From contig JAZRRX010000029.1 in NCBI GenBank assembly GCA_045651165.1, forward strand, positions 1-48,342: a stretch of DNA of 48,342 nucleotides, in the 5' to 3' direction. A model generated the notes under the pieces. That model did not search any database and was not told the DNA's origin. It saw only the letters and a program-made list of their open reading frames with translations. This DNA is from RGIG4608 sp045651165 (GTDB lineage: Bacteria; Bacillota; Clostridia; Oscillospirales; CAG-272). Of this stretch, positions 34,233-42,265 are shown one piece after another. Each line of letters opens with the position of its first letter. Position 1 is the stretch's first letter. The position numbers were made by a program, and so were the translations under genes.

Positions 34233-34793
34233 ATGATTATGGCTGGCGATTTCAGAAACGGCGTAACCTTTGACATGGGTGACGGTACAGTTTGGCAGGT
34301 TGTTGAATTTCAGCACGTTAAACCTGGTAAGGGCGCTGCTTTCGTTAGAACAAAGATGAAAAACGTCATCACAGGTGGTGTTGTTGAAAGATCTTTCAAC
34401 CCTACAGACAAATTTGAGAATGCTCACATCGACAGAAAGGACATGCAGTATTCTTACACAGACGGCGATCTTTACTACTTCATGGATATGGAAACATACG
34501 ATATGCTTCCTCTTAACGCTGACAAACTTGGTGATAACTTCAAGTTCGTTAAGGAAGAAATGATGGTTAAGATCATCTCTTACAAGGGCAACGTATTCAG
34601 CGTTGAACCCCCCACATTCGTTGAACTTGCTGTTGCTCAGACAGATCCTGGTTTCGCAGGTAACACAGCAACAAACACACTTAAGCCCGCAACTCTTGAA
34701 ACAGGCGCGGTTATCAAAGTTCCGCTCTTCATTAACGAGGGTGAAGTTCTTAAGATTGATACAAGAACTGGCGAATATCTCTCTCGTGCTTAA
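34233..34793 (+). CDS. efp: Elongation factor P
   Basis: EF-P relieves ribosome stalling at polyproline stretches. The 186-residue protein has three beta-barrel domains, with the P-site loop in HVKPGKGAAFVRTK near residues 27-40, where a Lys may be modified. The ATG at 34233 has GGAGG (34218-34222) ten bases before it. The next ATG in frame is two codons later, and an upstream in-frame ATG (34209) precedes the ribosome site. The domain content is complete, and no yeiP-like features were seen. Confidence 0.96.
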   Translation: MIMAGDFRNGVTFDMGDGTVWQVVEFQHVKPGKGAAFVRTKMKNVITGGVVERSFNPTDKFENAHIDRKDMQYSYTDGDLYYFMDMETYDMLPLNADKLGDNFKFVKEEMMVKIISYKGNVFSVEPPTFVELAVAQTDPGFAGNTATNTLKPATLETGAVIKVPLFINEGEVLKIDTRTGEYLSRA

Positions 34794-34841
34794 TTCACGA
34801 TAGAAAAATTTAATTAGCTATTTGGCGAAAGGAGAATTTTT

Positions 34842-35330
34842 ATGACACTTTACGAAAAAGCTGCTTATTTGCGCGGACTTGCTGATGGTGTTGATCTTGA
34901 TAAGACAACTCCCGAAGGTAAGATTCTTGCTGCTCTTCTTGACCTTGTTTCAGATATCGCTGATGAGGTTGAAGCAATAAATGAGGATATCGTTGATCTT
35001 CAGGACTACGTTGAAGAAATCGACGAAGACCTTGCAGACGTTGAGGATTTCCTTGACGAAGAATGCGATGGTGATTGCGAAGCTTGTGATTGTGACGGCG
35101 ACTGTGATGATTGCGAATTTGGTGATTACGATTGCGACTGCGACTGTGATTGCGATGATGAGGACTGCGATTGCGACTGCGAAGACATGTTCTTTGAGGT
35201 TGAATGTCCTTCTTGTGGTGAGGTAGTTTGCTTTGATGAAACTATCGATCCCGAAAATCTTGCGTGCCCCGCATGTGGTGAAAAGTTCACTTGCGAATTC
35301 GTTGACGAAGACGAAGAGGACGCAGAATAA
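34842..35330 (+). CDS. CD1247-type protein with Cys/Asp-rich tract and zinc ribbon
   Basis: The 162-residue protein is recognised by its start MTLYEKAAYLRGLADG, similar to the Clostridia family named after C. difficile CD1247. It is predicted helical and acidic (about 1-70). Residues 75-113 have 13 cysteines alternating with Asp/Glu (CDGDCEACDCDGDC and CDCDCDCDDEDCDCDC). Residues 122-145 form a zinc ribbon (Cys122, Cys125, Cys142, Cys145). The Cys/Asp tract looks like a metal-binding segment. The function is not known. It lies 48 bases after efp and ends before a terminator at 35367-35401. Confidence 0.75.
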   Translation: MTLYEKAAYLRGLADGVDLDKTTPEGKILAALLDLVSDIADEVEAINEDIVDLQDYVEEIDEDLADVEDFLDEECDGDCEACDCDGDCDDCEFGDYDCDCDCDCDDEDCDCDCEDMFFEVECPSCGEVVCFDETIDPENLACPACGEKFTCEFVDEDEEDAE

Positions 35331-35366
35331 TATTGTCCGCGAAAGCGAACGGTTAAATTAAAAGCT

Positions 35367-35401
35367 AATCGGAGAAATCTTTGCGGATTTCTCCGATTTT
35401 T
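35367..35401 (+). terminator. Terminator after the Cys/Asp-rich gene
   Basis: AATCGGAGAAATC and GATTTCTCCGATT form a 13-bp stem with a 6-base loop TTTGCG, followed by TTTTTG. Confidence 0.9.
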
Positions 35402-35423
35402 GCCCGAAAGGATATTTTGATTT

Positions 35424-35984
35424 ATGAAATTGATGTTTGCCTCCGATATTCACGGAGATATTGTGGCTGCACAAAAGACACTTGAAATTTTTGAAAAAGA
35501 GGGTGCACAAAAACTCATTTTGCTTGGTGATTTGCTCTATTTTGGCCCGAGAAATACACTTAAAGAAAGTTATAATCCTCAGGCGGTTATAAAAATTTTG
35601 AATGAGAATAAAGAGAAACTTCTTTGCGTTCGCGGAAATTGTGATGCTGAAGTTGACCAGATGGTGCTTGAGTTTCCAATAATGGCAGAATATGCTTATC
35701 TCGTTGTTGATGAGTTTTCAATGCTTTTAACTCACGGACACAAAATCAATAAAGAAAGCGCAAGCAGTTTTAAAAAAGGTGAGCTTCTTATCCACGGGCA
35801 CACGCACGTTTTGTGCATAGAAAAATTTGGAGAGGGAAATATATATATAAATCCTGGCTCCACAACTTATCCCAAAGAAAACAATCCGCCCTCGTATATG
35901 GTTTACGAAAATGGTGTTTTTGAAATAAAGCACCTTGATAGCGGTGAAATTATAAAGAAAATTGATTTGAGAAAGGAAATATGA
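35424..35984 (+). CDS. yfcE: YfcE-type metallophosphodiesterase
   Basis: The 186-residue calcineurin-like phosphoesterase is of the YfcE/MJ0936 type. Metal motifs are SDIHGD (7-12), GDLLYFGPRN, RGNCD, THGH and HGHTH near the end. These enzymes cleave phosphodiesters, and the cellular substrate is often unknown. The stop overlaps the region that supplies the site for trxA, which starts 4 bases later. A second family member is at 39780-40337. Confidence 0.9.
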   Translation: MKLMFASDIHGDIVAAQKTLEIFEKEGAQKLILLGDLLYFGPRNTLKESYNPQAVIKILNENKEKLLCVRGNCDAEVDQMVLEFPIMAEYAYLVVDEFSMLLTHGHKINKESASSFKKGELLIHGHTHVLCIEKFGEGNIYINPGSTTYPKENNPPSYMVYENGVFEIKHLDSGEIIKKIDLRKEI

Positions 35985-35988
35985 AATT

Positions 35989-36294
35989 ATGGCACACATT
36001 ATTCAAAATGTAGAAGAATTTGATGCTCTTTTGAAGAGCGAAAAGCCCGTGCTTGTTGACTTTTTTGCAACATGGTGTGGTCCTTGCAAAATGTTTGCTC
36101 CCACTTTTGATGAATTCGCGGCTGACCACAGCGAAGTTGAATGCGTAAAGGTTGATGTTGACGTTTGTGGAGAAATCGCAAAAAGATATGGTATTATGAG
36201 CATTCCCACAATTATTCTTTTCAAAAATGGCGAGCCCACAAAGAAAAACGTTGGCACACTTGACCTTGAAGAACTTGAAGATTTTGCTATTTAA
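35989..36294 (+). CDS. trxA: Thioredoxin
   Basis: The 101-residue thioredoxin has the redox motif WCGPCK (29-34) in VDFFATWCGPCKMF, followed by the cis-Pro region SIPTIILF. It is slightly acidic. It starts 4 bases after yfcE. AAAGGAA lies upstream. No reductase gene is nearby. Confidence 0.95.
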   Translation: MAHIIQNVEEFDALLKSEKPVLVDFFATWCGPCKMFAPTFDEFAADHSEVECVKVDVDVCGEIAKRYGIMSIPTIILFKNGEPTKKNVGTLDLEELEDFAI

Positions 36295-36310
36295 TTGAGG
36301 AGGTAGCTCT

Positions 36311-37372
36311 ATGAAAGGCATATTAATAGGAATTGCGATATTTCTCGCAGTGATTTTGGTCGCAGTGTTTGGTTTCAAACTCTACGACTACATAGGTGCA
36401 GCTGAATTTTATAATAATTCAGAGGCGGTTTTTAAAACTCCCGGTGTAAATAATTCAAATTTTGTTCCTCAGGGTATGTCCTATATTCCTGAAAAAGATA
36501 CATTCCTTTTCACAGGTTATATGGGCAAACCTATTTTGGGTAAACTTGGTGAGGATGTTGCATCCCGTATTTATGTTAAAGATAGTAATGATAACGTAAC
36601 ATTTACAAGACTTCTTAACGTTGATGGAACTCCCTATCTCGGACACGCAGGTGGTGTTGATAGCTTTGGTAAATATGTTTACATAACATCTGAAGAAAGC
36701 CACGGAATTGACGTTTTCTCAGCTTCTGAGATTTTGTCAGGCAAGAGCGAAATCAAATCCCTTGGACGAATTAATACCTATAATAACCCTGCATATTGCT
36801 ATATTTATGAATTTAAGGGAGAAAAATATCTAATGGTAGGCTCTTTCCATAAGGATGAATCGGATTATCTTACTCCCGAGCACGAGAGAATCACGACTCC
36901 TGCAGGAGACAATAATACCTCCGTTATGACAGTGTTCAAACTTGATGAAAGTGCTGAGTTTGGGGTTCAACCCGAGCCTGTAGCAATTATTTCCGCACGA
37001 GAGATGATCCAGGGTATTTGTATTACTCCCGACGGACAAATGGTTATTTCTTCTTCTTGGGGACTTGCTACGTCCAACCTTTATTTCTATGATTTGTCTA
37101 AGGTACAGTGTACAGAAAATTATAACTATAAAGGAAAAGTGATATATGGTGATGACGAAAAAGAAGTGAAATTCAATTTTACAATTCCTTGTTACTATAT
37201 AGATAGTTCTTGTTTTGTTGACGTTGTTACTGCTCCTCCTATGAGCGAAGGTCTTGTTTGTCTTGATGGCAAGATTATCATGTTGAGCGAATCTGCTTGT
37301 AATAAATATATGTTTGGTAAGCTTACAACAGGCTTTAAGACATACGGATATAAGTACGAAACACTCAAATAA
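36311..37372 (+). CDS. Membrane-anchored hypothetical protein, possible beta-propeller
   Basis: I do not recognise a family. The 353-residue protein has an uncleaved N-terminal membrane helix (about 4-24) and a secreted domain. Repeated short beta motifs (such as FVPQGMSYIPEKDTFLFTGY, DSFGKYVYITSE, IQGICITPDGQMVISSS, MSEGLVCLDGKIIMLSESA) suggest a beta-propeller. Conserved catalytic residues were not seen. GAGGAGGTAG precedes the ATG. It follows trxA by 16 bases and ends at a terminator (37393-37418). A role in envelope or ligand binding is possible. Confidence 0.6.
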   Translation: MKGILIGIAIFLAVILVAVFGFKLYDYIGAAEFYNNSEAVFKTPGVNNSNFVPQGMSYIPEKDTFLFTGYMGKPILGKLGEDVASRIYVKDSNDNVTFTRLLNVDGTPYLGHAGGVDSFGKYVYITSEESHGIDVFSASEILSGKSEIKSLGRINTYNNPAYCYIYEFKGEKYLMVGSFHKDESDYLTPEHERITTPAGDNNTSVMTVFKLDESAEFGVQPEPVAIISAREMIQGICITPDGQMVISSSWGLATSNLYFYDLSKVQCTENYNYKGKVIYGDDEKEVKFNFTIPCYYIDSSCFVDVVTAPPMSEGLVCLDGKIIMLSESACNKYMFGKLTTGFKTYGYKYETLK

Positions 37373-37392
37373 TTAATAAAAAATACAAAAAA

Positions 37393-37418
37393 TTCCACGG
37401 CTTGCCGTGGATTTTTTT
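37393..37418 (+). terminator. Terminator
   Basis: TCCACGG and CCGTGGA (loop CTTG) are followed by TTTTTTT. It ends the yfcE-trxA-36311 run. Confidence 0.9.
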
Positions 37419-37430
37419 GTTTGTAATGAT

Positions 37431-37620
37431 TTTCAAATTTTGATTTATCGGGGAGATGCAAGCGCGTCCGTCACTTCGTTCCGAGATCCTTCGCGGCGGT
37501 GTTTTTCTCGTCGTCATTCTCGAACGAAGTGAAGAATCTCGAGAAAAACACCTTGCTCGAGGATGACGCAAAAGATTATAGCGAAGAATCTCCGCTAGGC
37601 TTCCCTCGAGGATGACGCGC
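37431..37620. repeat. Intergenic repeat with nested inverted repeats
   Basis: This is non-coding and more GC-rich than its surroundings. The first 26 bases (37431-37456) are identical to 47986-48011. After that, CACTTCGTTC (37472-37481) pairs with GAACGAAGTG (37522-37531), and GGTGTTTTTCTCG (37498-37510) with CGAGAAAAACACC (37540-37552), so two hairpins compete. CTCGAGGATGACGC occurs twice near the right end. It looks like a short interspersed element. A minus-strand reading frame through it is a by-product. Confidence 0.6.
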
Positions 37621-37653
37621 AATATAACTCACCGTTAAATCCCAATTTCCGTG

Positions 37654-37974
37654 TTATTTGGCGAGCAGTAAAATTAACAATAAAAGCAGAGTTGTATCGT
37701 TGGGATTTTCTTGATGAATCACAAGCATAAGTCCAAGCAAAAGGACATCTTCGACTGAAATATCAGAAAAAATTGAGGGCAAAATTGAGTTTTTTATCTC
37801 TTTTTTTGTCTCTTTTTCTTCAATTTTTGTTGAGAAATTTTCAACTTTTTCTTCAAGCTCTTGGGGTTGTTCTTTTATGTAATGTCTTTCACTTTCATCA
37901 ATGACTCTAAAGGTGTTGCCACTATAATTTTTGGGTACTGTGATGCTTGGAGAGTAGTTTTTGCTATAATACAT
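37654..37974 (-). CDS. Small protein with Leu-rich hydrophobic tail
   Basis: Unrecognised, 106 residues. The first part is polar and Lys/Glu-rich, while the last 35 residues are hydrophobic (SVEDVLLLGLMLVIHQ then TTLLLLLILLLAK), with two short membrane-type segments. It might sit in a membrane or dimerise by Leu-rich helices. AAAGGAGAAG lies before the ATG. Third gene of the small-protein cassette, 12 bases after the second gene. Confidence 0.6.
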   Translation of the reverse strand: MYYSKNYSPSITVPKNYSGNTFRVIDESERHYIKEQPQELEEKVENFSTKIEEKETKKEIKNSILPSIFSDISVEDVLLLGLMLVIHQENPNDTTLLLLLILLLAK

Positions 37975-37986
37975 TTTGCTTCTCCT

Positions 37987-38430
37987 TTACGTTAGATTTT
38001 TAAAAATTGCGCCCAACCGATTCATTTTTATAAAGGTATCAATTAGCTCTTTTCGGTGCTCTGAAAGGTAGGGGCGAATTGCTAAAAGCAGAGCTATTTG
38101 TTGCTTTGTTGCGATGGAATTTTCTGCTTTTCCAGAGGACAATTTCGATAAAATTTCGGGTAATTTTAAGAGAATATCATTAGAATTTGAATTTTGAAAA
38201 GTGGGGGATGATTCCTCATTATTGGGAGAATTTTCTGCAAAATGTGGCGAAGATTCCTCGATACTGTTTTTGATTTCGGGTGAATGTGGTGAATTATCCT
38301 CTTGGTGTCCTGAAGTTGCATTCGATATTATCCCACTTATTTTTGAAAGAGCTTCGGGGTTTGAAATTAGGCTTCCAACGAGTGAAGAAAGATCGGTTGG
38401 CGCTCTGGTTTCTCCCATGCTTTCAGTCAT
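37987..38430 (-). CDS. Small protein with helical C-terminal motif
   Basis: Unrecognised, 147 residues. The middle is Ser/Asn/Glu-rich with tandem short units (repeats around ENSPNNEESSPTF). The ends are helical: ISNPEALSKISGIIS and QQIALLLAIRPYLSEHRKEL. The RPYLSEHRK segment resembles small Clostridia proteins I cannot name. It overlaps the 70-residue gene by one base (TAATG), with GGAGG ahead of its ATG. Confidence 0.6.
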   Translation of the reverse strand: MTESMGETRAPTDLSSLVGSLISNPEALSKISGIISNATSGHQEDNSPHSPEIKNSIEESSPHFAENSPNNEESSPTFQNSNSNDILLKLPEILSKLSSGKAENSIATKQQIALLLAIRPYLSEHRKELIDTFIKMNRLGAIFKNLT

Positions 38431-38642
38431 TATTTTTTACCTCCGAATTGAGATAAAAGGCGAGCGATTTCATCATCACTTGCCATTGAAAGAAACGCGC
38501 GAAGTTTCATTATATCCGCTTTGCCTATTTTTAAAGTTTCAGGGTCTATCCCTGCCTCTTTAGCAATGTCTTTTAAAACTCTTGTCATATCTTCATCACT
38601 TAAAGTTAGAAGTTTAGAAAGTGATTTTTTGTCAAAATTCAT
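38430..38642 (-). CDS. Small helical protein, 70 residues
   Basis: Unrecognised. Sequence motifs are LSDEDMTRVLKDIAKEAGID, KIGKADIMKLRAFL and SDDEIARLLSQFGGKK, suggesting four helices and no membrane segment. GGAGG precedes the ATG. It is the first gene of the cassette 38642-37654. No terminator is seen between the three genes. Confidence 0.65.
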   Translation of the reverse strand: MNFDKKSLSKLLTLSDEDMTRVLKDIAKEAGIDPETLKIGKADIMKLRAFLSMASDDEIARLLSQFGGKK

Positions 38643-38715
38643 ATTTTGCCTCCAAAAAATTCATAAAATTAACAATTTGTTTTCTTTAATATATATATGT
38701 TGTAAAATAAAATAG

Positions 38716-38744
38716 TTGACATGAATAGAATATTGTGATAAAAT
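38716..38744 (+). promoter_or_regulatory. Promoter of the lipid kinase gene
   Basis: TTGACA (38716-38721), 17-base spacer, TAAAAT (38739-38744), 53 bases before the ATG at 38798. Confidence 0.85.
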
Positions 38745-38797
38745 TAATTCTAATAAAACGTTTTTGATGATTAATTATAAGAAACTGAGGTATTATA

Positions 38798-39787
38798 ATG
38801 AAACACTTTTTTATTATGAACCCTGCTGCAGGAAAAGGAACTCACTTCCATAACCTTATTGATGAAATTCATAAGGTTTGTGATCGCCGCAAGGTTTATT
38901 ATGCCGTTCACGTAACCGAAAGAATCGGTGAAGCAACAGAGTTTGTTAAAAAAATGTGTAAAAATTCAAATGAACCCATGAGATTTTATGCCTGTGGTGG
39001 AGACGGAACTATAAAAGAGGTGGCATCAGGCCTTATTGGATTTGACCATGCAGAGCTTGCTATTATTCCCATGGGAACGGGAAATGACTTTGTTAGAAAT
39101 TTTGAACATCCCGAGCAGTTTTTTAATATAGACGCGCAGCTCGATGGAGAAACAATAAAAATTGACCTTATAAAATACAATAATAAGTATGCAGTAAACG
39201 TAATAAATACCGGATTTGACTGTGAAGTGGCAAAACAAGTTTCACTCAACAGAAGAAGTTTGTTTATTCCATCAAAACTTGCATATACCGCTGGAATTGT
39301 TCAAAAAATCACACAGTTTGACACTGCTATTGTTAACGGAAGAGTTTCTTTTGATGGTGTTCCTCACAGGGGGGATAAATTCCAAGCTTGTGTTTTTGCG
39401 AACGGGCGTTACTATGGTGCCGGATACAAGGCGGCTCCTGCTTCCAGTTTTGATGATGGAGTGTTGGATTGTTGTATTATTGATAAAATACCCCTTCTAA
39501 CATTTGTTAAAATTTTGGGCAATTACAAAGAGGGAACTCATCTTACCGCGAAGGGTATACCCGATGTATTTGCATATAAAAAATGTAAACAGGCTGAGCT
39601 TGTTTTCGATCGTCCAACCGATATATCGGTTGACGGTGAAATCGAAAGAGTCAAGGGCAAGGTTACTTTTTCAATCCTTCACAATGCAGTAACACTTTCA
39701 TTGCCCAAGGCTTGTCAGACAATTCCCGTTGACCCAGCCGATCTTAAAGCTGCAAAAAAACGCAGCAACAGACAATATAATGCGTGA
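38798..39787 (+). CDS. YegS/DagK-family lipid kinase
   Basis: The 329-residue kinase is of the diacylglycerol kinase/YegS/BmrU type. It has NPAAGKG near the start, GGDGTIKEV (67-75) and IPMGTGNDFVRNF, the nucleotide-binding motifs of the catalytic domain. In Gram-positive bacteria members phosphorylate diacylglycerol produced in lipoteichoic acid synthesis. Here the substrate is inferred. The stop overlaps the start of the next gene by 8 bases. Confidence 0.9.
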   Translation: MKHFFIMNPAAGKGTHFHNLIDEIHKVCDRRKVYYAVHVTERIGEATEFVKKMCKNSNEPMRFYACGGDGTIKEVASGLIGFDHAELAIIPMGTGNDFVRNFEHPEQFFNIDAQLDGETIKIDLIKYNNKYAVNVINTGFDCEVAKQVSLNRRSLFIPSKLAYTAGIVQKITQFDTAIVNGRVSFDGVPHRGDKFQACVFANGRYYGAGYKAAPASSFDDGVLDCCIIDKIPLLTFVKILGNYKEGTHLTAKGIPDVFAYKKCKQAELVFDRPTDISVDGEIERVKGKVTFSILHNAVTLSLPKACQTIPVDPADLKAAKKRSNRQYNA

Positions 39788-40337
39788 TATATTGATTGTG
39801 TCCGATACGCACGGAAGATCAGGGCGCTTAAACGAGCTCATTGAATACAGGCAAAAGCTTATCAAAAATGGTGAGCCATTAACACTTATTCATCTTGGTG
39901 ACGGCCTTTCTGATTTGTTTTCTTCTGCGCAATACGACAATATCATTTCTTATGCCGTAAGAGGAAATTGCGATTTTGGGTTTACCGACCGAATGTCTCC
40001 ATATGGCGAAGAAATGCCCATTTATCGTTTGATACATATTGACAAATACAAGGTTTTTATGACTCATGGGCATGCGTTTTCCGTTAAGGGTGGATATGAT
40101 GAAATATGCCGTGAAGCATCAAGACAGGGCGCGGATTTTGTTCTTTTTGGACACACGCATATGCCGATGCTTGAATATATTAAAAAGGGAAGCATTCGTG
40201 GTGTTGAAAAGGATTTGGTGTTATTCAATCCCGGTTCTTTGGGAGAGATGTTTGATGGGACTTTTGGTAATTTATCAATATCGGAAAATGGATTTCTTTT
40301 TTCGCACGGTAAATATCGTAACATAATAGAAAAATAA
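39780..40337 (+). CDS. YfcE-type metallophosphodiesterase, second copy
   Basis: The 185-residue phosphoesterase has SDTHGR near residue 8, GDGLSDLF, RGNCDFG, THGH and HGHTHMP, the same motif set as the gene at 35424-35984. The ATG at 39780 is chosen because earlier starts lie within the kinase gene, and the first residues MRDILIVSDTHG fit the family. The overlap of 8 bases with the kinase suggests coupling. Confidence 0.88.
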   Translation: MRDILIVSDTHGRSGRLNELIEYRQKLIKNGEPLTLIHLGDGLSDLFSSAQYDNIISYAVRGNCDFGFTDRMSPYGEEMPIYRLIHIDKYKVFMTHGHAFSVKGGYDEICREASRQGADFVLFGHTHMPMLEYIKKGSIRGVEKDLVLFNPGSLGEMFDGTFGNLSISENGFLFSHGKYRNIIEK

Positions 40338-40344
40338 TAAAAAA

Positions 40345-40370
40345 ACTGCCACACCGTTTGGTGTGGCAGT
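40345..40370 (-). terminator. Terminator of spoVG
   Basis: ACTGCCACACC and GGTGTGGCAGT pair around GTTT. On the minus strand TTTTTTT follows, so it terminates spoVG. On the plus strand no T tract follows, but it may also stall transcripts from 39780. Confidence 0.85.
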
Positions 40371-40382
40371 AAGTTATGGATT

Positions 40383-40673
40383 TTAAATAGTTTCACTCGT
40401 TTCTGCATTTTCAAGAGCTTCGAGCTCGTTGTCATATGCATTTTTAACTGCTTCTTCAAGTATTGCACGAAATTCAGCGTTGATAGGATGAACTATATCG
40501 CGATATGTGTCATCGGGATTTTTGCGACTTGGCATTACGATAAAATATTTTTCTTTTGCATATATTACCTTAATGTCGTGAACAACTAATTGATGATCAA
40601 AGGTTACGGACGCTATTGCTTTCATAGGCCCTTCTGTGAATACTTTTCTGATTTTGATATCTGTGATTTTCAT
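40383..40673 (-). CDS. spoVG: Septation/sporulation regulator SpoVG
   Basis: The 96-residue SpoVG has the family start MKITDIKIRKV and VTFDHQLVVHDIKVI, then the RNA/DNA-binding loop PSRKNPDDTYRDIVHPINAEFR. It is a nucleic-acid-binding regulator, involved in cell-division control and spore cortex formation in B. subtilis and in virulence or metabolism elsewhere. It is monocistronic, with its own terminator. A sigma-H-type promoter was not clear upstream. Confidence 0.95.
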   Translation of the reverse strand: MKITDIKIRKVFTEGPMKAIASVTFDHQLVVHDIKVIYAKEKYFIVMPSRKNPDDTYRDIVHPINAEFRAILEEAVKNAYDNELEALENAETSETI

Positions 40674-40837
40674 ATTGATCTCCTTGATTTATGGATTGAT
40701 ATCGATTTTTCCTATGGTATTTATCATACACACAATTTGTGAAGATTATTCAAATCAAAATTGATTATTTTAAAAACATTTTGTGAACAACTAAAAATAA
40801 ATTATGAACATTTTAATTTTTGCTGAAAGGATAGAAT

Positions 40838-42244
40838 ATGGCTACTCCAAACACTCATTACGGAGCTGAAAATATACATTTGATGCTTGAAAACTGCAAA
40901 AGTATCTATTTTATCGGTATTGGCGGAATAAATATGTCCTCACTTGCACACATTTCTCGCTTGCGCGGTTATCGTGTTGGTGGCTCTGACAGAGAGAAGA
41001 CTACTTTGACTGAGCGTCTTAAGGCAGAGGGCATTGAAATTTATTATAGCCACGAAGCCGAAAATATAGAAAGCTATGACGCAGTTGTTTATACTGTTGC
41101 TATATCTCCTGATAATCCTGAATACTCCAGGTCGCTTGAGAAGGGAATTCCTTGCATCTCTCGTGCCGATTATCTCGGATATTTGATGTTGGGATATGAG
41201 AATAGAATAGGTGTTTCAGGTATGCACGGAAAAAGCACTTGCACATCAATGTGTGCAACTGTGTTTATGGAAGCAGAGGGTGACCCCACCGTACTCTCTG
41301 GTGCAGAGCTTGATGCTATGGGTGGAGCTTACAGAATTGGACATAGCGAGAATTTTATTTTTGAAGCTTGCGAGTATATGGATTCATTCCTTGATTTTAA
41401 TCCATCAACTGCTATTATTTTAAATATTGAGCTTGACCACGTTGACTATTTTGAAAACATTGAGCAGGTTTGCTATTCATATGCAAGATTTGCTTCAATT
41501 ACAGGACAGGGTGGTAGAGTTATTGCAAATATTGATAATGAATACATCCCGACTGTGCTTGAGGGATATGGGGGTGAGGTTGTTACCTTCGGTGTTATTA
41601 CAAAGAGTGCAGATTACACGGCTATCAATATTAGATATCCTAATGGTTGTGCAGAATTTGACGTTATGTACAAGGGTGAATACATAACCCACGTTAAACT
41701 TTCGGTAACTGGTGAGCACAACGTTTACAATGCTCTTGCGGCATTTGCGACAGGGCACACATCGGGTCTTGACCCTGAAAAAATTGTGCGTGGACTTTAT
41801 AAATTCGGTGGTGCAAAACGCAGAATGGAATTTAAGGGCACAGTGAATGGGGCTTATGTTTTTGATGACTACGGTCACCATCCAACTGAGGTAGCAACTA
41901 CTCTTGACGGTGTTAAAAAACGCGATGATATAAGAAGACTTTTCTGCGTTTTTCAGCCACACACATACACAAGAACATATGCACTCATGGATGATTTTGC
42001 AAATAGCTTTGAATCAGTTGAGCAGGTATATATTGCAGATATTTATCCCGCACGCGAAACTGATGACCTTGGTATTAGCGGAAAGACACTTGCTATTCGC
42101 ATAGGTGACAAGGCAGAATATATTTCAGGCTTCGAAAAATTGGCAGATGAAGTACATTCTGAGCTTATGGAAGGCGATGTGCTTGTCGTTATGGGCGCAG
42201 GAGATATTTATAAGCTTTTTGATTATTTAAATTTTGACAAATAA
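40838..42244 (+). CDS. murC: UDP-N-acetylmuramate-L-alanine ligase
   Basis: MurC adds L-alanine to UDP-MurNAc, the first peptide step of peptidoglycan. The 468 residues show the UDP-binding GIGGINMSSLA (27-37), the ATP loop GMHGKST (128-134, usually GTHGKTT), NIELDHVDYF, and FDDYGHHPTE. It lies 21 bases before lepA. The promoter was not clear, as the AT-rich gap before it (40674-40837) holds only a weak AATCAA/TTGATT inverted repeat. Confidence 0.96.
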   Translation: MATPNTHYGAENIHLMLENCKSIYFIGIGGINMSSLAHISRLRGYRVGGSDREKTTLTERLKAEGIEIYYSHEAENIESYDAVVYTVAISPDNPEYSRSLEKGIPCISRADYLGYLMLGYENRIGVSGMHGKSTCTSMCATVFMEAEGDPTVLSGAELDAMGGAYRIGHSENFIFEACEYMDSFLDFNPSTAIILNIELDHVDYFENIEQVCYSYARFASITGQGGRVIANIDNEYIPTVLEGYGGEVVTFGVITKSADYTAINIRYPNGCAEFDVMYKGEYITHVKLSVTGEHNVYNALAAFATGHTSGLDPEKIVRGLYKFGGAKRRMEFKGTVNGAYVFDDYGHHPTEVATTLDGVKKRDDIRRLFCVFQPHTYTRTYALMDDFANSFESVEQVYIADIYPARETDDLGISGKTLAIRIGDKAEYISGFEKLADEVHSELMEGDVLVVMGAGDIYKLFDYLNFDK

Positions 42245-42265
42245 ATTCTTTTTAAGGATACAAAA

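Noticed and set aside
37365..37622. 85-codon frame on the minus strand
   Set aside because: It overlaps a terminator and the repeat element, with a biased Arg/Ser composition.
40674..40837. Possible sigma-H promoter of spoVG and promoter of murC
   Set aside because: Only weak matches were found, with off-consensus spacing, so no promoter is called.
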